A stretch of 64,000 nucleotides of DNA from Flavobacterium branchiicola (GTDB lineage: Bacteria > Bacteroidota > Bacteroidia > Flavobacteriales > Flavobacteriaceae). The stretch spans positions 310,001 through 374,000 of the forward strand of contig NZ_JAGYWA010000005.1 in assembly GCF_018383905.1 (NCBI RefSeq), read 5' to 3'. Position numbers and translations under genes: made by a program. Within the stretch, counting starts at the first letter, position 1. Each line of letters opens with the position of its first letter. The notes beneath the pieces are model-generated. The model made no database searches. It had not been told where the DNA came from and was given only the letters and a program-made list of their open reading frames with translations. Shown in pieces: positions 45,384 through 54,706 of the stretch.

Positions 45384-45755
45384 TTACTTATGAGATTTTA
45401 AAATTGCTACAAAAAACAAAAGTAAAGAGAGTACTGAAGTAACTAAACTAGCGATAAAATTTTCGAAAGACATTAAAGCTAAAGTAATGATAATGAGTTC
45501 AAAATGTGCTAAAGAAATGTAGAAACTGGTTTTTCGTTTCAGAAGAAAAATTATTAAATAGCCAAGGATAAAAATAATTTGAGAGAAAGAAAAAATGAGA
45601 GAAATTAGTACCTGATTATTAATTGAATAAGCCCAACCAACTGTTTTATTTATTCCGTAAGATTCCATATTTCCAAATAAATAGGCTAATGTAAACCCAA
45701 GCGCAAAAAGCACTGTGAGCAGAAGAAACATATATTCGGTGAATATTTTTTTCAT
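45384..45755 (-). CDS. Small four-helix membrane protein of unknown function
   Basis: A 123-residue protein with four predicted membrane helices and short polar loops (FGNMESYGINKTVGWAYSINNQ is the longest). No recognised motif. It is encoded convergently with dprA (22 bp gap) and followed on its own strand by nothing; the trpS gene and its terminator lie upstream of it. Confidence 0.6.
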   Translation of the reverse strand: MKKIFTEYMFLLLTVLFALGFTLAYLFGNMESYGINKTVGWAYSINNQVLISLIFSFSQIIFILGYLIIFLLKRKTSFYISLAHFELIIITLALMSFENFIASLVTSVLSLLLFFVAILKSHK

Positions 45756-45833
45756 GTAGCAATCTGAATGAAAGGTAGTTACATAGTTATTAATTCTTTC
45801 GGTTTTTAGAAATTTGATGTTTTTTTAAATAAA

Positions 45834-45867
45834 AAACCCGGCAGATTTTTGATTTTCTGCCGGGTTT
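45834..45867 (-). terminator. Intrinsic terminator of trpS
   Basis: AAACCCGGCAGA / TCTGCCGGGTTT, 12-bp arms, U-run on the minus strand. GC-rich stem typical of the CCCGnCA family in this window. Confidence 0.88.
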
Positions 45868-45877
45868 AGTATCGTTT

Positions 45878-46852
45878 TTACTTTTCAAATCCAAGAACAT
45901 TTCTAACTTTTGCTAAAGTTGCGTCGGCAACAACAGATGCCTTTGCTGCGCCTTTTTTTAGTAAAGTATCCACTTCTTCAAGATTGTTGATATAGTAATT
46001 ATATTTCTCTCTTTCTGTTTTAAATTTTTCAGTAATTAATTCAAAAAGAGCTTGTTTTGCATGTCCATAACCATAATTTCCGCCTAAGTAAAGAGCTCTC
46101 ATTTCGGCAATCTGAACTTCAGTTGCCAATAAAGAATAAATTGCAAAAGCGTTACAAGTGTCTGGATTTTTAGGATCTTCAAGAGGAGTACTATCAGTTT
46201 CAATGCTCATAACCTGCTTACGTAAAGTTTTATCATCCAGGAAAATATTGATGATATTATTGGCAGATTTACTCATTTTCCCTCCGTTTGTTCCCGGAAT
46301 TAGCATGATATCTTCACGAACTTTTACTTCGGGTATTACAAATGTTTCCCCCATCTGGTGATTGAAACGAGATGCAACATCACGAGTAATTTCTAAATGC
46401 TGCATTTGATCTTTTCCAACAGGAACAAATTCTGCATTATAAAGTAAAATATCAGCCGCCATTAACATCGGATAAGTAAAAAGTCCGGCATTTACATCAT
46501 CAAGACGATCGGCTTTATCTTTGAAAGAGTGAGCCAACGTTAAACGCTGAAATGGAAAAAAACAACTTAAATACCAGGTTAATTCTGCCGTTTGAGCCAC
46601 ATCAGATTGTCTGTAAAAGGTAACTTTATCAGGATTTAAACCACACGCAAGCCATGCAGCTGCAGTACTATACGTGTTTTCTCTTAATGTTTTACCATCT
46701 TTAATTTGTGTGATCGAATGTAAATCTGCAATAAACAAAAATGATTCGTTTGCGGGATTATTCGATAATTCAATTGCAGGGATAATTGCTCCCAGTAAAT
46801 TGCCTAAGTGTGGCGTTCCTGTACTCTGAACACCAGTAAGTATTTTTGCCAT
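45878..46852 (-). CDS. trpS: Tryptophanyl-tRNA synthetase
   Basis: A 324-residue class I synthetase: GTPHLGNLLGAI (HIGH equivalent) near the N-terminus, IADLHSIT, GKDQMQHLEITRDVASRFN, and GTNGGKMSKSANN (KMSKS). It charges tRNA-Trp. An ATG 19 codons upstream lies in repeat-like DNA, and MAKILTGVQSTGTPHLG is the normal start. The upstream region contains degenerate copies of the CGCAAAGT words that flank the neighbouring GxxExxY gene. Confidence 0.95.
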   Translation of the reverse strand: MAKILTGVQSTGTPHLGNLLGAIIPAIELSNNPANESFLFIADLHSITQIKDGKTLRENTYSTAAAWLACGLNPDKVTFYRQSDVAQTAELTWYLSCFFPFQRLTLAHSFKDKADRLDDVNAGLFTYPMLMAADILLYNAEFVPVGKDQMQHLEITRDVASRFNHQMGETFVIPEVKVREDIMLIPGTNGGKMSKSANNIINIFLDDKTLRKQVMSIETDSTPLEDPKNPDTCNAFAIYSLLATEVQIAEMRALYLGGNYGYGHAKQALFELITEKFKTEREKYNYYINNLEEVDTLLKKGAAKASVVADATLAKVRNVLGFEK

Positions 46853-46959
46853 TCTAGTTTTTTTCTTAGCTGCAAAGGTCGTGAAGTTTTTTATAACCGC
46901 AAAGGGCACTAAGTTTTAAGCGCAAAGTAAAGTGAAGTTTTTTTATTGTGCTGGTATTA

Positions 46960-47014
46960 CGCAGAGTTCGAAGAGTTTTTCTCGCAAAGTACGCTAAGTT
47001 TTAAGTTTTTTGAG
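46960..47014. repeat. Inverted repeat, left arm beside the GxxExxY gene
   Basis: A 55-bp stretch with words GCAGAGTT, CTCGCAAAGT and ACGCTAAGTTTT. Its reverse complement recurs at 47559-47606 with three substitutions; the left arm has an extra 7-bp AAGTTTT duplication. Confidence 0.85.
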
Positions 47015-47030
47015 GTCTCAAAGAGTTTGT

Positions 47031-47408
47031 CTATAAGTTGTTTGCGACTCTTCTAATGCCGTTTTTGAGAAGTGCTTCGTTAAAATTTATTAATAGTCCA
47101 AGTTTATAATTTCCCAATCGTAAGTAGGTTAATGTTTGAGCTAAATGATTTACGGTTAAAGATTCAACTGCTTTAATTTCGATTATAAATTTGTTTTCAA
47201 CCAATAAATCAATACGATAACTGGAGTCTAATTTGATTTCCTCAAAAATTAAGGGTATTGATTTTTCTTTTTCAACTTGAAGACCACGTTGCTTAATTTT
47301 GTAAAACAAACATTCTTTGTAGACATTCTCCAATAATCCGGGGCCAATTGTTTTATGTATTTGGATAGCGAGACCAATTATTATGGTTGATATTTCATTT
47401 TCGTTCAT
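47031..47408 (-). CDS. GxxExxY protein (PD-(D/E)xK-like)
   Basis: A 125-residue protein with the signature GPGLLENVYKECL, which names the family, and a nuclease-like core: YRIDLLVENKFIIEIKAVESL (D...E-x-K) as in PD-(D/E)xK enzymes. The biological role is not established. It stands alone between trpS and plsC, flanked by inverted repeats of about 50 bp, which suggests a small mobile cassette. Confidence 0.88.
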   Translation of the reverse strand: MNENEISTIIIGLAIQIHKTIGPGLLENVYKECLFYKIKQRGLQVEKEKSIPLIFEEIKLDSSYRIDLLVENKFIIEIKAVESLTVNHLAQTLTYLRLGNYKLGLLINFNEALLKNGIRRVANNL

Positions 47409-47558
47409 AATAGAAATTTATAAATTAACGAGTTTTTACTTATAAATATAATTAATATTACCCGAAGATTGTGTATGTTTTGTCGTAAAGTTTTGGATAT
47501 AAAAAAATTAGGGAAAAAACAGTAGTCAAAGCTCTGTGAACTTATGCTTTTGCATTTT

Positions 47559-47606
47559 CTCAAAAAACTTAGCGTGCTTTGCGAGAAAAACTCTGTGAAC
47601 TCTGCG
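47559..47606. repeat. Inverted repeat, right arm beside the GxxExxY gene
   Basis: 48 bp, the reverse-complement partner of 46960-47014. It lies in the 150 bp upstream of the GxxExxY start (minus strand) and the plsC start (plus strand). Confidence 0.85.
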
Positions 47607-47684
47607 AAATAAAAAAGAACAGAATTACTTTTTGACATTAAAATAGTAACAAAATATTCATTTCTCTTTATTACTTTTGAAACT

Positions 47685-48470
47685 ATGAAAATATTAAAGA
47701 TTGCTTTTTGGGTTTTATGGCGGGTTTGGTTTTATGTTTTAATGGCCATTCCGATATTGATTATGCTGCCGTTTTTGCTAATTTCTATTGCGTCGGAAAG
47801 GGGATATCCCTATTTTTTCAAAATGGCCCGCATTTGGGCTAAATTTATCCTTTTCGGCATGGGGTTTTACTACACAGTGAAGCGCGAACAAAAGCTTATT
47901 AAAAATAAAAGCTATATGATTGTCGCAAACCATACTTCGATGACAGATATTATGCTGATGCTGGCTGTTGTTCGAAATCCTTTTGTTTTTGTTGGAAAAA
48001 AAGAACTGGTAAAGATTCCGTTATTTGGATTTTTCTACAAAAGAACCTGCATTTTGGTTGACAGAAACTCTTCAAAAAGTAAAAATGAAGTTTTCAAAAG
48101 AGCACAAAGCCGTTTGAATCAAGGTTTAAGTATTTGTATTTTTCCTGAAGGAGGAGTGCCGGATGATGAATCGGTTTTGCTGGATGAGTTTAAAGATGGC
48201 GCTTTCAGATTGGCAATTGAACATCAAATTCCAATTGTTCCGATTGTTTTTGCCGATAACAAAGAGCGTTTCTCGTATACTTTTTTAAGCGGAAGTCCCG
48301 GTAAAATGCGTGTTAGAATCCTGCCTTTTGTAGAAACTGCTCATCTCACAAACGATAACAGAAAAGAACTTAAAGATCAGGTTAGACAGAAAATTTATAA
48401 CGGATTGTTAGCGTTTGGAAAAGAAGATCTCAAGGAAGAATCCTTAATAATAAAACCCGGCAAAATTTAA
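47685..48470 (+). CDS. 1-acyl-sn-glycerol-3-phosphate acyltransferase (PlsC-like)
   Basis: A 261-residue membrane acyltransferase. NHTSMTDIM (HxxxxD) near residues 82-87 is the acyl-transfer site; GKKELVKIPLFGFFYKRTCILVDR, FPEGGVPDDE and VPIVFADNKERFSYTF are motifs II-IV. One or two N-terminal membrane helices. It makes phosphatidic acid for phospholipid synthesis. A TACTTTTG box at 47672-47679 precedes the start by only 5 bp, so the promoter is uncertain. Confidence 0.9.
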   Translation: MKILKIAFWVLWRVWFYVLMAIPILIMLPFLLISIASERGYPYFFKMARIWAKFILFGMGFYYTVKREQKLIKNKSYMIVANHTSMTDIMLMLAVVRNPFVFVGKKELVKIPLFGFFYKRTCILVDRNSSKSKNEVFKRAQSRLNQGLSICIFPEGGVPDDESVLLDEFKDGAFRLAIEHQIPIVPIVFADNKERFSYTFLSGSPGKMRVRILPFVETAHLTNDNRKELKDQVRQKIYNGLLAFGKEDLKEESLIIKPGKI

Positions 48471-48487
48471 TCTGTCGGGTTTTTTTT
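48452..48487 (+). terminator. Intrinsic terminator of the plsC-like gene
   Basis: AAAACCCGGCA / TGTCGGGTTTT with one G-U pair, then T7; it overlaps the stop codon region. Confidence 0.85.
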
Positions 48488-48522
48488 GAATTAAAATAAC
48501 CCCTTATTTATATTCAAAATTT

Positions 48523-48627
48523 TTATCTGTGTATTATTTTTTCTGAAATAAAACGTAATACTTTTTTAAACTTTAGTCTTGTTTTTTTTCGGTTTTTATT
48601 CACCAGCAATTCTATTTTCTCTTTCAT
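48523..48627 (-). CDS. Possible 34-residue basic protein
   Basis: Open frame MKEKIELLVNKNRKKTRLKF plus 14 residues ending IIHR, lysine/arginine-rich and helical. It lies in a 500-bp stretch between plsC and recA that otherwise holds only two hairpin terminators. No recognised family, and the start context is ordinary. It could be chance. Confidence 0.28.
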   Translation of the reverse strand: MKEKIELLVNKNRKKTRLKFKKVLRFISEKIIHR

Positions 48628-48760
48628 GGTTAAAATATTATTTGGTTGATAATAAAGAGTTTAATTATTTAAACTCAAGTTAACGTCACATAATATACAG
48701 AGAGTAAAAAATGAAAATGGTTGCGTTGAAAACCTGATTTTGTTTGAAAAAAAATTAAAA

Positions 48761-48792
48761 AAATCCGTTAGCCCTTGAAAACTAACGGATTT
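48761..48792. terminator. Hairpin between plsC and recA
   Basis: AAATCCGTTAG / CTAACGGATTT with a 10-bp loop and A/T runs on both sides. The gene it serves is unclear. Confidence 0.65.
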
Positions 48793-48920
48793 TAATTAAA
48801 TAACAAACCAAATTTATTCTAAAAAAAACCGCGAATGCTACTCCAAACAAATCGCATTTCTTTAATAGATGAATGCTTTTTAAAATGGTTGCGTGTTTTT
48901 TTTACTTTTTTTCAATAAAA

Positions 48921-48952
48921 AACCCGATTAGATTTTAAAGTCCAATCGGGTT
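48921..48952 (-). terminator. Intrinsic terminator of recA
   Basis: AACCCGATT / AATCGGGTT, with U-run on the minus strand, 38 bp after the recA stop. Confidence 0.82.
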
Positions 48953-48989
48953 GTGATAAAAATACTGTAAAATACAGATTTATATAGTT

Positions 48990-49997
48990 TTAAGCATTTG
49001 CTAGTTCTTTGATGTGTGCTTTAATTTTAACTTCTAATTCATCAGCTAATTCCGGATTATCTTTAATTAAAGATTTAACCGCATCACGTCCTTGTCCTAA
49101 TTTTGTATCTCCGTAGCTAAACCAAGATCCTGCTTTTTTAACGATTTCAAATTCAACTGCTAAGTCAAGAATTTCACCTGTTTTAGAAACTCCTTCTCCG
49201 TACATAATATCAAATTCTGCCGTTTTAAAAGGTGGTGCTACTTTGTTTTTTACGATCTTAACTTTAGTTCTGTTTCCGATAACATTTTCTCCGTCTTTAA
49301 TTTGAGAAGAACGACGAATATCTAAACGAACAGATGCATAAAATTTCAATGCGTTACCTCCGGTTGTAGTTTCAGGATTTCCGAACATTACACCAATTTT
49401 CTCTCTCAACTGGTTGATGAAGAAAACAGTACAGTTTGTTTTACTAATTGTTCCTGTTAATTTTCTTAATGCCTGAGACATCAAACGAGCGTGAAGACCC
49501 ATTTTAGAATCTCCCATTTCTCCTTCAATTTCACTTTTTGGAGTTAAAGCTGCAACAGAGTCAATTACCACAATGTCGATAGCTCCAGAACGAATTAAAT
49601 TCTCGGCAATTTCTAAAGCCTGCTCACCATTGTCTGGTTGAGAAATAATCAGGTTTTCGATATCTACGCCTAATTTTTCAGCATAATTTCTGTCGAAAGC
49701 GTGTTCAGCATCAATAAAGGCAGCAATTCCGCCTGCTTTTTGAGCTTCGGCAATAGCATGCAGGGTTAATGTAGTCTTACCAGACGATTCTGGCCCGTAT
49801 ATTTCAATAATTCTTCCTTTTGGATATCCGTTTACCCCTAGAGCTAAATCAACACCAAGAGAGCCAGAAGAAATCGTTTCTACCTCCACAATGGCTCTGT
49901 CGCCCATTTTCATTACGGTTCCTTTTCCGTAGGTTTTGTCAAGTTTATCAAGCGTTAATTGTAACGCTTTTAATTTGGCTTCTTTGTCTGAACTCAT
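48990..49997 (-). CDS. recA: Recombinase RecA
   Basis: A 335-residue RecA. P-loop GPESSGKTT at residues 68-76, the N-terminal [15 protein letters not shown], the ATPase block [47 protein letters not shown] (loop L2 and adjoining). It coats single-stranded DNA for recombination and SOS. The length is normal for Bacteroidota. It is a single gene with its own terminator. Confidence 0.97.
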   Translation of the reverse strand: MSSDKEAKLKALQLTLDKLDKTYGKGTVMKMGDRAIVEVETISSGSLGVDLALGVNGYPKGRIIEIYGPESSGKTTLTLHAIAEAQKAGGIAAFIDAEHAFDRNYAEKLGVDIENLIISQPDNGEQALEIAENLIRSGAIDIVVIDSVAALTPKSEIEGEMGDSKMGLHARLMSQALRKLTGTISKTNCTVFFINQLREKIGVMFGNPETTTGGNALKFYASVRLDIRRSSQIKDGENVIGNRTKVKIVKNKVAPPFKTAEFDIMYGEGVSKTGEILDLAVEFEIVKKAGSWFSYGDTKLGQGRDAVKSLIKDNPELADELEVKIKAHIKELANA

Positions 49998-50106
49998 CTT
50001 TTCTTAATTATCTAGATTGTTTTTTTATCTTCACTTGAATTGGTAAAAATACTTCTTTTTTTGAAGTTTCATCATTTGTAATTGTTCCAAATTGTCACAA
50101 TTTTCA

Positions 50107-50616
50107 TTATAAAAACAAAGCCTTTAATTCTGTTGCATCAGAAGGTTTCATTTTTCCTGCAAGTACTAAACTTAGCTGTTTACGACGCAAGGCTGCTTCA
50201 AAACGCTGAATTTCTAATTCCGTTTGCGGTATAATTGCGGGCACTTCTACAGGTGTTCCGCTATCATCTACTGCTACAAATGTATATATAGCTTCGTTGG
50301 CTTTGGTTCTGCTTCCTGATTCGCGGTCTTCTACCCAAACATCAATGAAAACTTCCATAGAACTTTTAAAAGATCTGGAAACCTTTGCTTCTATTGTTAC
50401 TACGGCTCCAAGAGGAATTGCTCTGTTGAAAGCAACGTGGTTTACAGAAGCTGTCACTACAATTCGGCGCGAATGTCTGCGGGCTGCAATACTTGCTGCA
50501 CGATCCATACGGGCTAATAATTCACCACCGAAAAGATTGTTTAATGGATTTGTTTCACTTGGTAAAACTAAATCTGTAAGTATAGTTACTGATTCTGAAG
50601 GATGTTTTGGATTCAT
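50107..50616 (-). CDS. Acyl-CoA thioesterase, hotdog fold (YciA/BACH-like)
   Basis: A 169-residue protein with the hotdog signature NPLNNLFGGELLARMDRAASIAARRHSRR and the helix-strand continuation VTASVNHVAFNRAIPLGAVVTIEAKVSRSF. This is the acyl-CoA hydrolase pattern with the catalytic Asn/Asp region NxxGG. It releases CoA from acyl-CoA. The usual length is slightly shorter, and a C-terminal tail (QRFEAALRRKQ) follows. Divergence from other nearby genes is ordinary. Confidence 0.85.
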   Translation of the reverse strand: MNPKHPSESVTILTDLVLPSETNPLNNLFGGELLARMDRAASIAARRHSRRIVVTASVNHVAFNRAIPLGAVVTIEAKVSRSFKSSMEVFIDVWVEDRESGSRTKANEAIYTFVAVDDSGTPVEVPAIIPQTELEIQRFEAALRRKQLSLVLAGKMKPSDATELKALFL

Positions 50617-50695
50617 TTTTTTGATACTAAATTTTGTTTTTGCAACAGATTTAAAAGTATTAATATCTGTGGCTTATTTTTTAAATTGAAGTTGA

Positions 50696-51079
50696 TTAAT
50701 TCAACCAGTAAACTGCCATAACAGCAGGAATAAAATAGATAACGATGGTTCTTGCGCCATCATAATCTTTTACTAATCGTTGTCCAAAAAGCATCATTAA
50801 TAAACTGATGCATGAAAAAATAGCACCGTAAAAACCAAATTCACGACCGCTGTTTGTTAATAGTTGAATAGCTCCGACAACAGATAAAATTCCGGAAATT
50901 AACTCCAGAATGAGCAAGTGCAAAAGAGCTAGCGGAACCTGATTTTTTAATGGTGTTTTGGCAAAATGTTCTTTTAGCCAGGTTACATTATCTTTCCAGT
51001 AAAAAATCTTTTCATAGCCTGATTGTAAAAATGTTAAGGCTAAAAAGACTAATAAAAAAATGGAGGCAACATTATTCAT
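50696..51079 (-). CDS. DoxX-like membrane protein
   Basis: A 127-residue, four-helix protein with the DoxX start FLALTFLQSGYEKIFYWKDNVTWLKEHF and a conserved-looking LELISGILSVVGAIQLL helix. The DoxX role in bacteria is not settled (redox-linked membrane proteins). It follows the delta-prime gene by 6 bp on the same strand, so the two are co-transcribed. Confidence 0.75.
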   Translation of the reverse strand: MNNVASIFLLVFLALTFLQSGYEKIFYWKDNVTWLKEHFAKTPLKNQVPLALLHLLILELISGILSVVGAIQLLTNSGREFGFYGAIFSCISLLMMLFGQRLVKDYDGARTIVIYFIPAVMAVYWLN

Positions 51080-51085
51080 TTTAGG

Positions 51086-52234
51086 TTATTTTTTATGAAT
51101 TAAACGTGTTAGTTTTATAGATAAATCGGTAAGAATTATTTTTGCATTTCCGTTTCTTTCAATGTGGTACATAGCATCCGAAAGTTCCTTAAAAATTTCG
51201 TGAATGTTATTTCCATTTACAAAAGGCGCAAAATTTTCAAGTTTAAATTTGTCCACCTTTGGTTCAATATAAACCAGACCTGGAGCCTGATAATTGAGTA
51301 GAAGTGCCTGTCTGAACATTTCGATACAAAACTGAATGAATTTTTTCTGGCTTTCACGTCCAAGCGCAGCGATTTCTTCGCTCCACGAAATTAAATCCTG
51401 AATGGCTGCGGCATTTCCTTTTGCTCTAAAAGCGGCTCTTACCCAATTGACAAACCATTGCTCAAAAGGATATTCTGAATCATCTTCTTTTAACAAATGC
51501 AAAGCTTTGCTGAAATTTCCCTGTGCCTGATGCGCAATTTTTTTGGCTAGATTCGCATCGATATTTTCTCTTGAAACCAGTGCTTCAGCAATTACTTTCT
51601 CGGGAAGTCCGTTAAAGTGAATTACCTGACAACGAGAACGTATGGTTTGAATAATATCTTCTTCGTTTTCAGAAATTAATATAAAAATGGTTTTGTCTGA
51701 AGGTTCTTCAAGTAGTTTAAGCAACTTGTTTGAAGCGGCGATATTCATTTTATCTGCCATCCAGATAATCATGATTTTGTAACCACCTTCGTAAGATTTT
51801 AAGGCAAGAGATTTTAAAACTTCCTGGGCATCTTCAACCCTGATTTCGCCTTGTTTATTCTGAACGCCTAAAACTTTATACCAGTCAAATAATCCGCCGT
51901 AAGGCATTTCTTGTATAAAGGCTCGCCAATCCTGAATAAAATCTAAACTTTTGGGTTTAGTTTTTACATCTTCGGTGGTAACGGTAGGGTAAATAAAATG
52001 CAAATCGGGATGCGAAATGTTTTGAAATTTCAAATTACAGGAATGATTTCCGTTTTCATTTTCATCTCCGGTATTTCCGCATAAAATGTACTGGGCGTAA
52101 GCAATTGCGGTTAATAAAGTTCCGCTTCCTTCTGGCCCAATGAATAATTGCGCATGTGGAATTCTGCCTGAAGCTGCACTTTTTGTCAAGTGGCTTTTGA
52201 TGTAATCCTGACCTAAAATTTCTGAAAATTGCAT
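51086..52234 (-). CDS. holB: DNA polymerase III delta-prime subunit (clamp loader)
   Basis: A 382-residue AAA+ protein. The Walker A region reads GPEGSGTLLTA, with the P-loop lysine replaced, as expected for delta-prime, which does not hydrolyse ATP. Other motifs: NKLLKLLEEPSDKTIFILI (sensor-1 region) and TIRSRCQVIHF (SRC arginine-finger motif used to stimulate the neighbouring ATPase). Two cysteines around residues 52-67 hint at a zinc site. It opens the sliding clamp with delta and gamma/tau. The upstream 430 bp hold no gene. Confidence 0.88.
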   Translation of the reverse strand: MQFSEILGQDYIKSHLTKSAASGRIPHAQLFIGPEGSGTLLTAIAYAQYILCGNTGDENENGNHSCNLKFQNISHPDLHFIYPTVTTEDVKTKPKSLDFIQDWRAFIQEMPYGGLFDWYKVLGVQNKQGEIRVEDAQEVLKSLALKSYEGGYKIMIIWMADKMNIAASNKLLKLLEEPSDKTIFILISENEEDIIQTIRSRCQVIHFNGLPEKVIAEALVSRENIDANLAKKIAHQAQGNFSKALHLLKEDDSEYPFEQWFVNWVRAAFRAKGNAAAIQDLISWSEEIAALGRESQKKFIQFCIEMFRQALLLNYQAPGLVYIEPKVDKFKLENFAPFVNGNNIHEIFKELSDAMYHIERNGNAKIILTDLSIKLTRLIHKK

Positions 52235-52604
52235 GAAGCAAAGATAGAAGAAAATGGTCGAGTCAAAAATTTTAGAGGGAAAGTTTGTAAGAGGCTTTTT
52301 ATTTCTGAGAAATTGAAATTTTTTGCTGCAAATCTTTCACTTTGTCAACGGATTTTTGTTAATAAATGCTTCAACCTGAGGAGATATTAAGACTTTTTTG
52401 TTAATATTTTTTTTCAAAAAGCGACCAACGTACGTTTTTTTTGGTTATTAATGTAAAAACAAATATATTTTTAATAGCTTTTGTCTTACAGTAGTTCTTG
52501 GACTAATTTTAACAAAAACGTCGTTAAAACGCACATTTTCTCGACATAAGACCATTTTTTAAGTTTTTCTTAAGCTTTTTTTTTGAAAAAAGAAATCATT
52601 AAAG
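52235..52604. other. Divergent gene-free region upstream of the spr-like operon
   Basis: About 370 bp, AT-rich, between the leftward clamp-loader gene and the promoter of the rightward secretion/gliding operon. I see A/T runs and no open frame or hairpin of note. Confidence 0.6.
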
Positions 52605-52634
52605 TTGCAATTTAAGTTAATTTATATATTTTTG
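52605..52634 (+). promoter_or_regulatory. Consensus promoter of the spr-like operon
   Basis: TTG at 52605-52607, 19-bp spacer, TATTTTTG at 52627-52634: an exact fit to TTG-N17-23-TAnnTTTG. The first gene starts 34 bp further on. Confidence 0.8.
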
Positions 52635-52668
52635 TTTTCATCAACAACCAATTATAATTACAGAATCT

Positions 52669-53121
52669 ATGAAAGGGAAAATTATTCTATTAAGTACACT
52701 TTTTTTCTTGACAACTGGTGCTGTTTCGGCCCAGGCAAAAAATGCTCCAAGAAGCATTATTAGTACGACGGCTCTTATTCGCAAATACCATGATCAAAAA
52801 GAATTGAGTGGTATGCAAAAAGGTGAACTTTTGGAATTATACATTGAGCGTATTAAAGTTTTGGTGAAAACCCTTCCTTACATTGCTTTGGTTACTAAAC
52901 CGGGTGTTACTATGGCCGACTTAGGTATTCCGGACGATAGTGAACACAAAAAAGTATTGGATGCACAGGCTGTTGGAACAACAACTTTCTTAGATACTAC
53001 AGTTGATTTTCAGAGAAAAATGATGCCTTATTCTGATAAGGGTAATTTGATCGCTGCAATTTTATTTTACGAGAGTACATTGAAATCATTACACGAGTTC
53101 AACGATTTGAACGAAATGTAA
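52669..53121 (+). CDS. Secreted protein of unknown function, first gene of the spr-like operon
   Basis: A 150-residue protein with a signal peptide (MKGKIILLSTLFFLTTGAVSAQ). The mature part is mostly helical (TTALIRKYHDQKELSGMQKGELLELYIERIKVLVKTLPYIAL ... GVTMADLGIPDDSEHKK). No family recognised. It opens the operon directly behind the consensus promoter. In F. johnsoniae, short unnamed genes also precede sprC in the sprB operon, as far as I recall. A weak hairpin (AACTCGTTCCCG ... CGGGATGAGTT) lies in the gap to the next gene. Confidence 0.7.
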   Translation: MKGKIILLSTLFFLTTGAVSAQAKNAPRSIISTTALIRKYHDQKELSGMQKGELLELYIERIKVLVKTLPYIALVTKPGVTMADLGIPDDSEHKKVLDAQAVGTTTFLDTTVDFQRKMMPYSDKGNLIAAILFYESTLKSLHEFNDLNEM

Positions 53122-53315
53122 TTAATAACTATAATTTTTAAAACTTTTTTGAAGGTGTTTACGTAGATGATTTAGATTTTACAAAAACAATGTTTTAGAA
53201 AAGCTAATAAAATCAACTCGTTCCCGATGTATCTGATGATTCAGAAAAACCGGGATGAGTTTTTATCATTTACGCATACCCAAATTTATTATTAACCTAA
53301 TAACACCCCTTTATC

Positions 53316-54608
53316 ATGAAAAAAATTACTCAAATGATCTGCGTCCTTTTGACCGTTACAAGTATGAGTGCTCAGCAAGAAAAAGGAATTATGGGCTACA
53401 CCAATTGGTTAAACAACTGGACCGAATTTAAGCCTAACAAAGTAGAGTATGGAGAAGCAAACCAAATTTTAGCAGGAAATATTTCTGTTAATACCAAATT
53501 GCTGAAAAGGAATATTTATGTTTTGCAAGGAAACGTATATGTTACAAATAATGCCGTTTTAACAATTGAACCAGGTACATTAATCATTGGTGATTTTGAA
53601 TCAAAAGGAACATTGGTAGTTACAAAAGGTGCACAAATTGTTGCAGATGGTTTAGAGACAGATCCAATCGTATTTACTTCAAACCGCAGCCAGAAAAAAG
53701 CTGGAGACTGGGGTGGAATTGTTCTTCTTGGAGATGCTCCAATCAATAAATTCGGAAACGTTGGTTCTTATAACTTAGATCTTGATCCTACACTTACTAC
53801 TTACGGTGGTGACAATGCTGCAGGAAATTCAGGAATTTTAAGATTTGTAAGAATAGAGTTTGCTGGAAAAAAAGTAAAAGGTGTTGATACTTTCAACGGA
53901 CTTACAGTAGCTGGTGTTGGTAGTAAAACAATCCTTGACAATGTAATGGTAAGCTACTCTGGTGGTGACTCATTTGCTTTCTTTGGTGGTGATGTAAATG
54001 CTTCTAAATTAGTTTCTTACAAGTCAATCAATGATGATTATAAATTTACTCAGGGAGTTCAGTGTCGTTTATTTAACTCTTTAGCAGTAAGATCATCTTA
54101 CTTATCTAGTAACAAAGACGGTTCTCGTTGTATGGAGGTAAAATCTTACGAAAAGAAAAACGAAACAGACTTTACTAAAAAACAAACTCTTGTTGTTGCA
54201 ACAAATATTACAATGCTAAATGACAGTGATAACATTAAAGCTGATATTCAGGCAGGTTTAGTTAAAGAAGCAATTTATGTTGCTGAAACAGCTTCTCTTG
54301 AAATGAAGCGTACTGTAATCTCTGGGTTTAATCCTGCTGTATTATTAGACAGTAAAACTGAGATTAATGATGCCAACCTTAAAAAAATCAAATTTGAAGA
54401 AATGTATTTCAACCTATGTAACGGAAATATCTTTACAGAATACAATTCAAACAATGAAGATTTAGAGAGCTGGTACGGTAATAGCGTGTTTTTTAACGTG
54501 ATGTCTCAAAGTGATAACAAAGAAACATTCATTGATATTTACAATGCTAAAAAGCCTGATTTCAGATTACAATTAGGAAAAATTACAGCGTCTAGCGGAA
54601 ACAAATAG
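53316..54608 (+). CDS. Secreted beta-helix-type protein of the spr-like operon
   Basis: A 430-residue protein with a signal peptide (MKKITQMICVLLTVTSMSAQ). Repeating strand patterns (NIYVLQGNVYVTNNAVLTIEPGTLIIGDFESKGTLVV, GGIVLLGDAPINK, GDSFAFFGGDVNASKLVSYKSINDDYKF) predict a right-handed beta-helix, as in many Bacteroidota surface proteins. No catalytic residues or C-terminal sorting domain were identified. The gene is preceded by 194 bp in the operon. Role unknown. Confidence 0.72.
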   Translation: MKKITQMICVLLTVTSMSAQQEKGIMGYTNWLNNWTEFKPNKVEYGEANQILAGNISVNTKLLKRNIYVLQGNVYVTNNAVLTIEPGTLIIGDFESKGTLVVTKGAQIVADGLETDPIVFTSNRSQKKAGDWGGIVLLGDAPINKFGNVGSYNLDLDPTLTTYGGDNAAGNSGILRFVRIEFAGKKVKGVDTFNGLTVAGVGSKTILDNVMVSYSGGDSFAFFGGDVNASKLVSYKSINDDYKFTQGVQCRLFNSLAVRSSYLSSNKDGSRCMEVKSYEKKNETDFTKKQTLVVATNITMLNDSDNIKADIQAGLVKEAIYVAETASLEMKRTVISGFNPAVLLDSKTEINDANLKKIKFEEMYFNLCNGNIFTEYNSNNEDLESWYGNSVFFNVMSQSDNKETFIDIYNAKKPDFRLQLGKITASSGNK

Positions 54609-54706
54609 ATTATTTCGATTTTTATTTCAGCGTAAATTTTATTAATAAAGTCCCCAGACACAATTTATGTCAGTCTCGTACAGGACCAAATAAAGATCAG
54701 AACATA

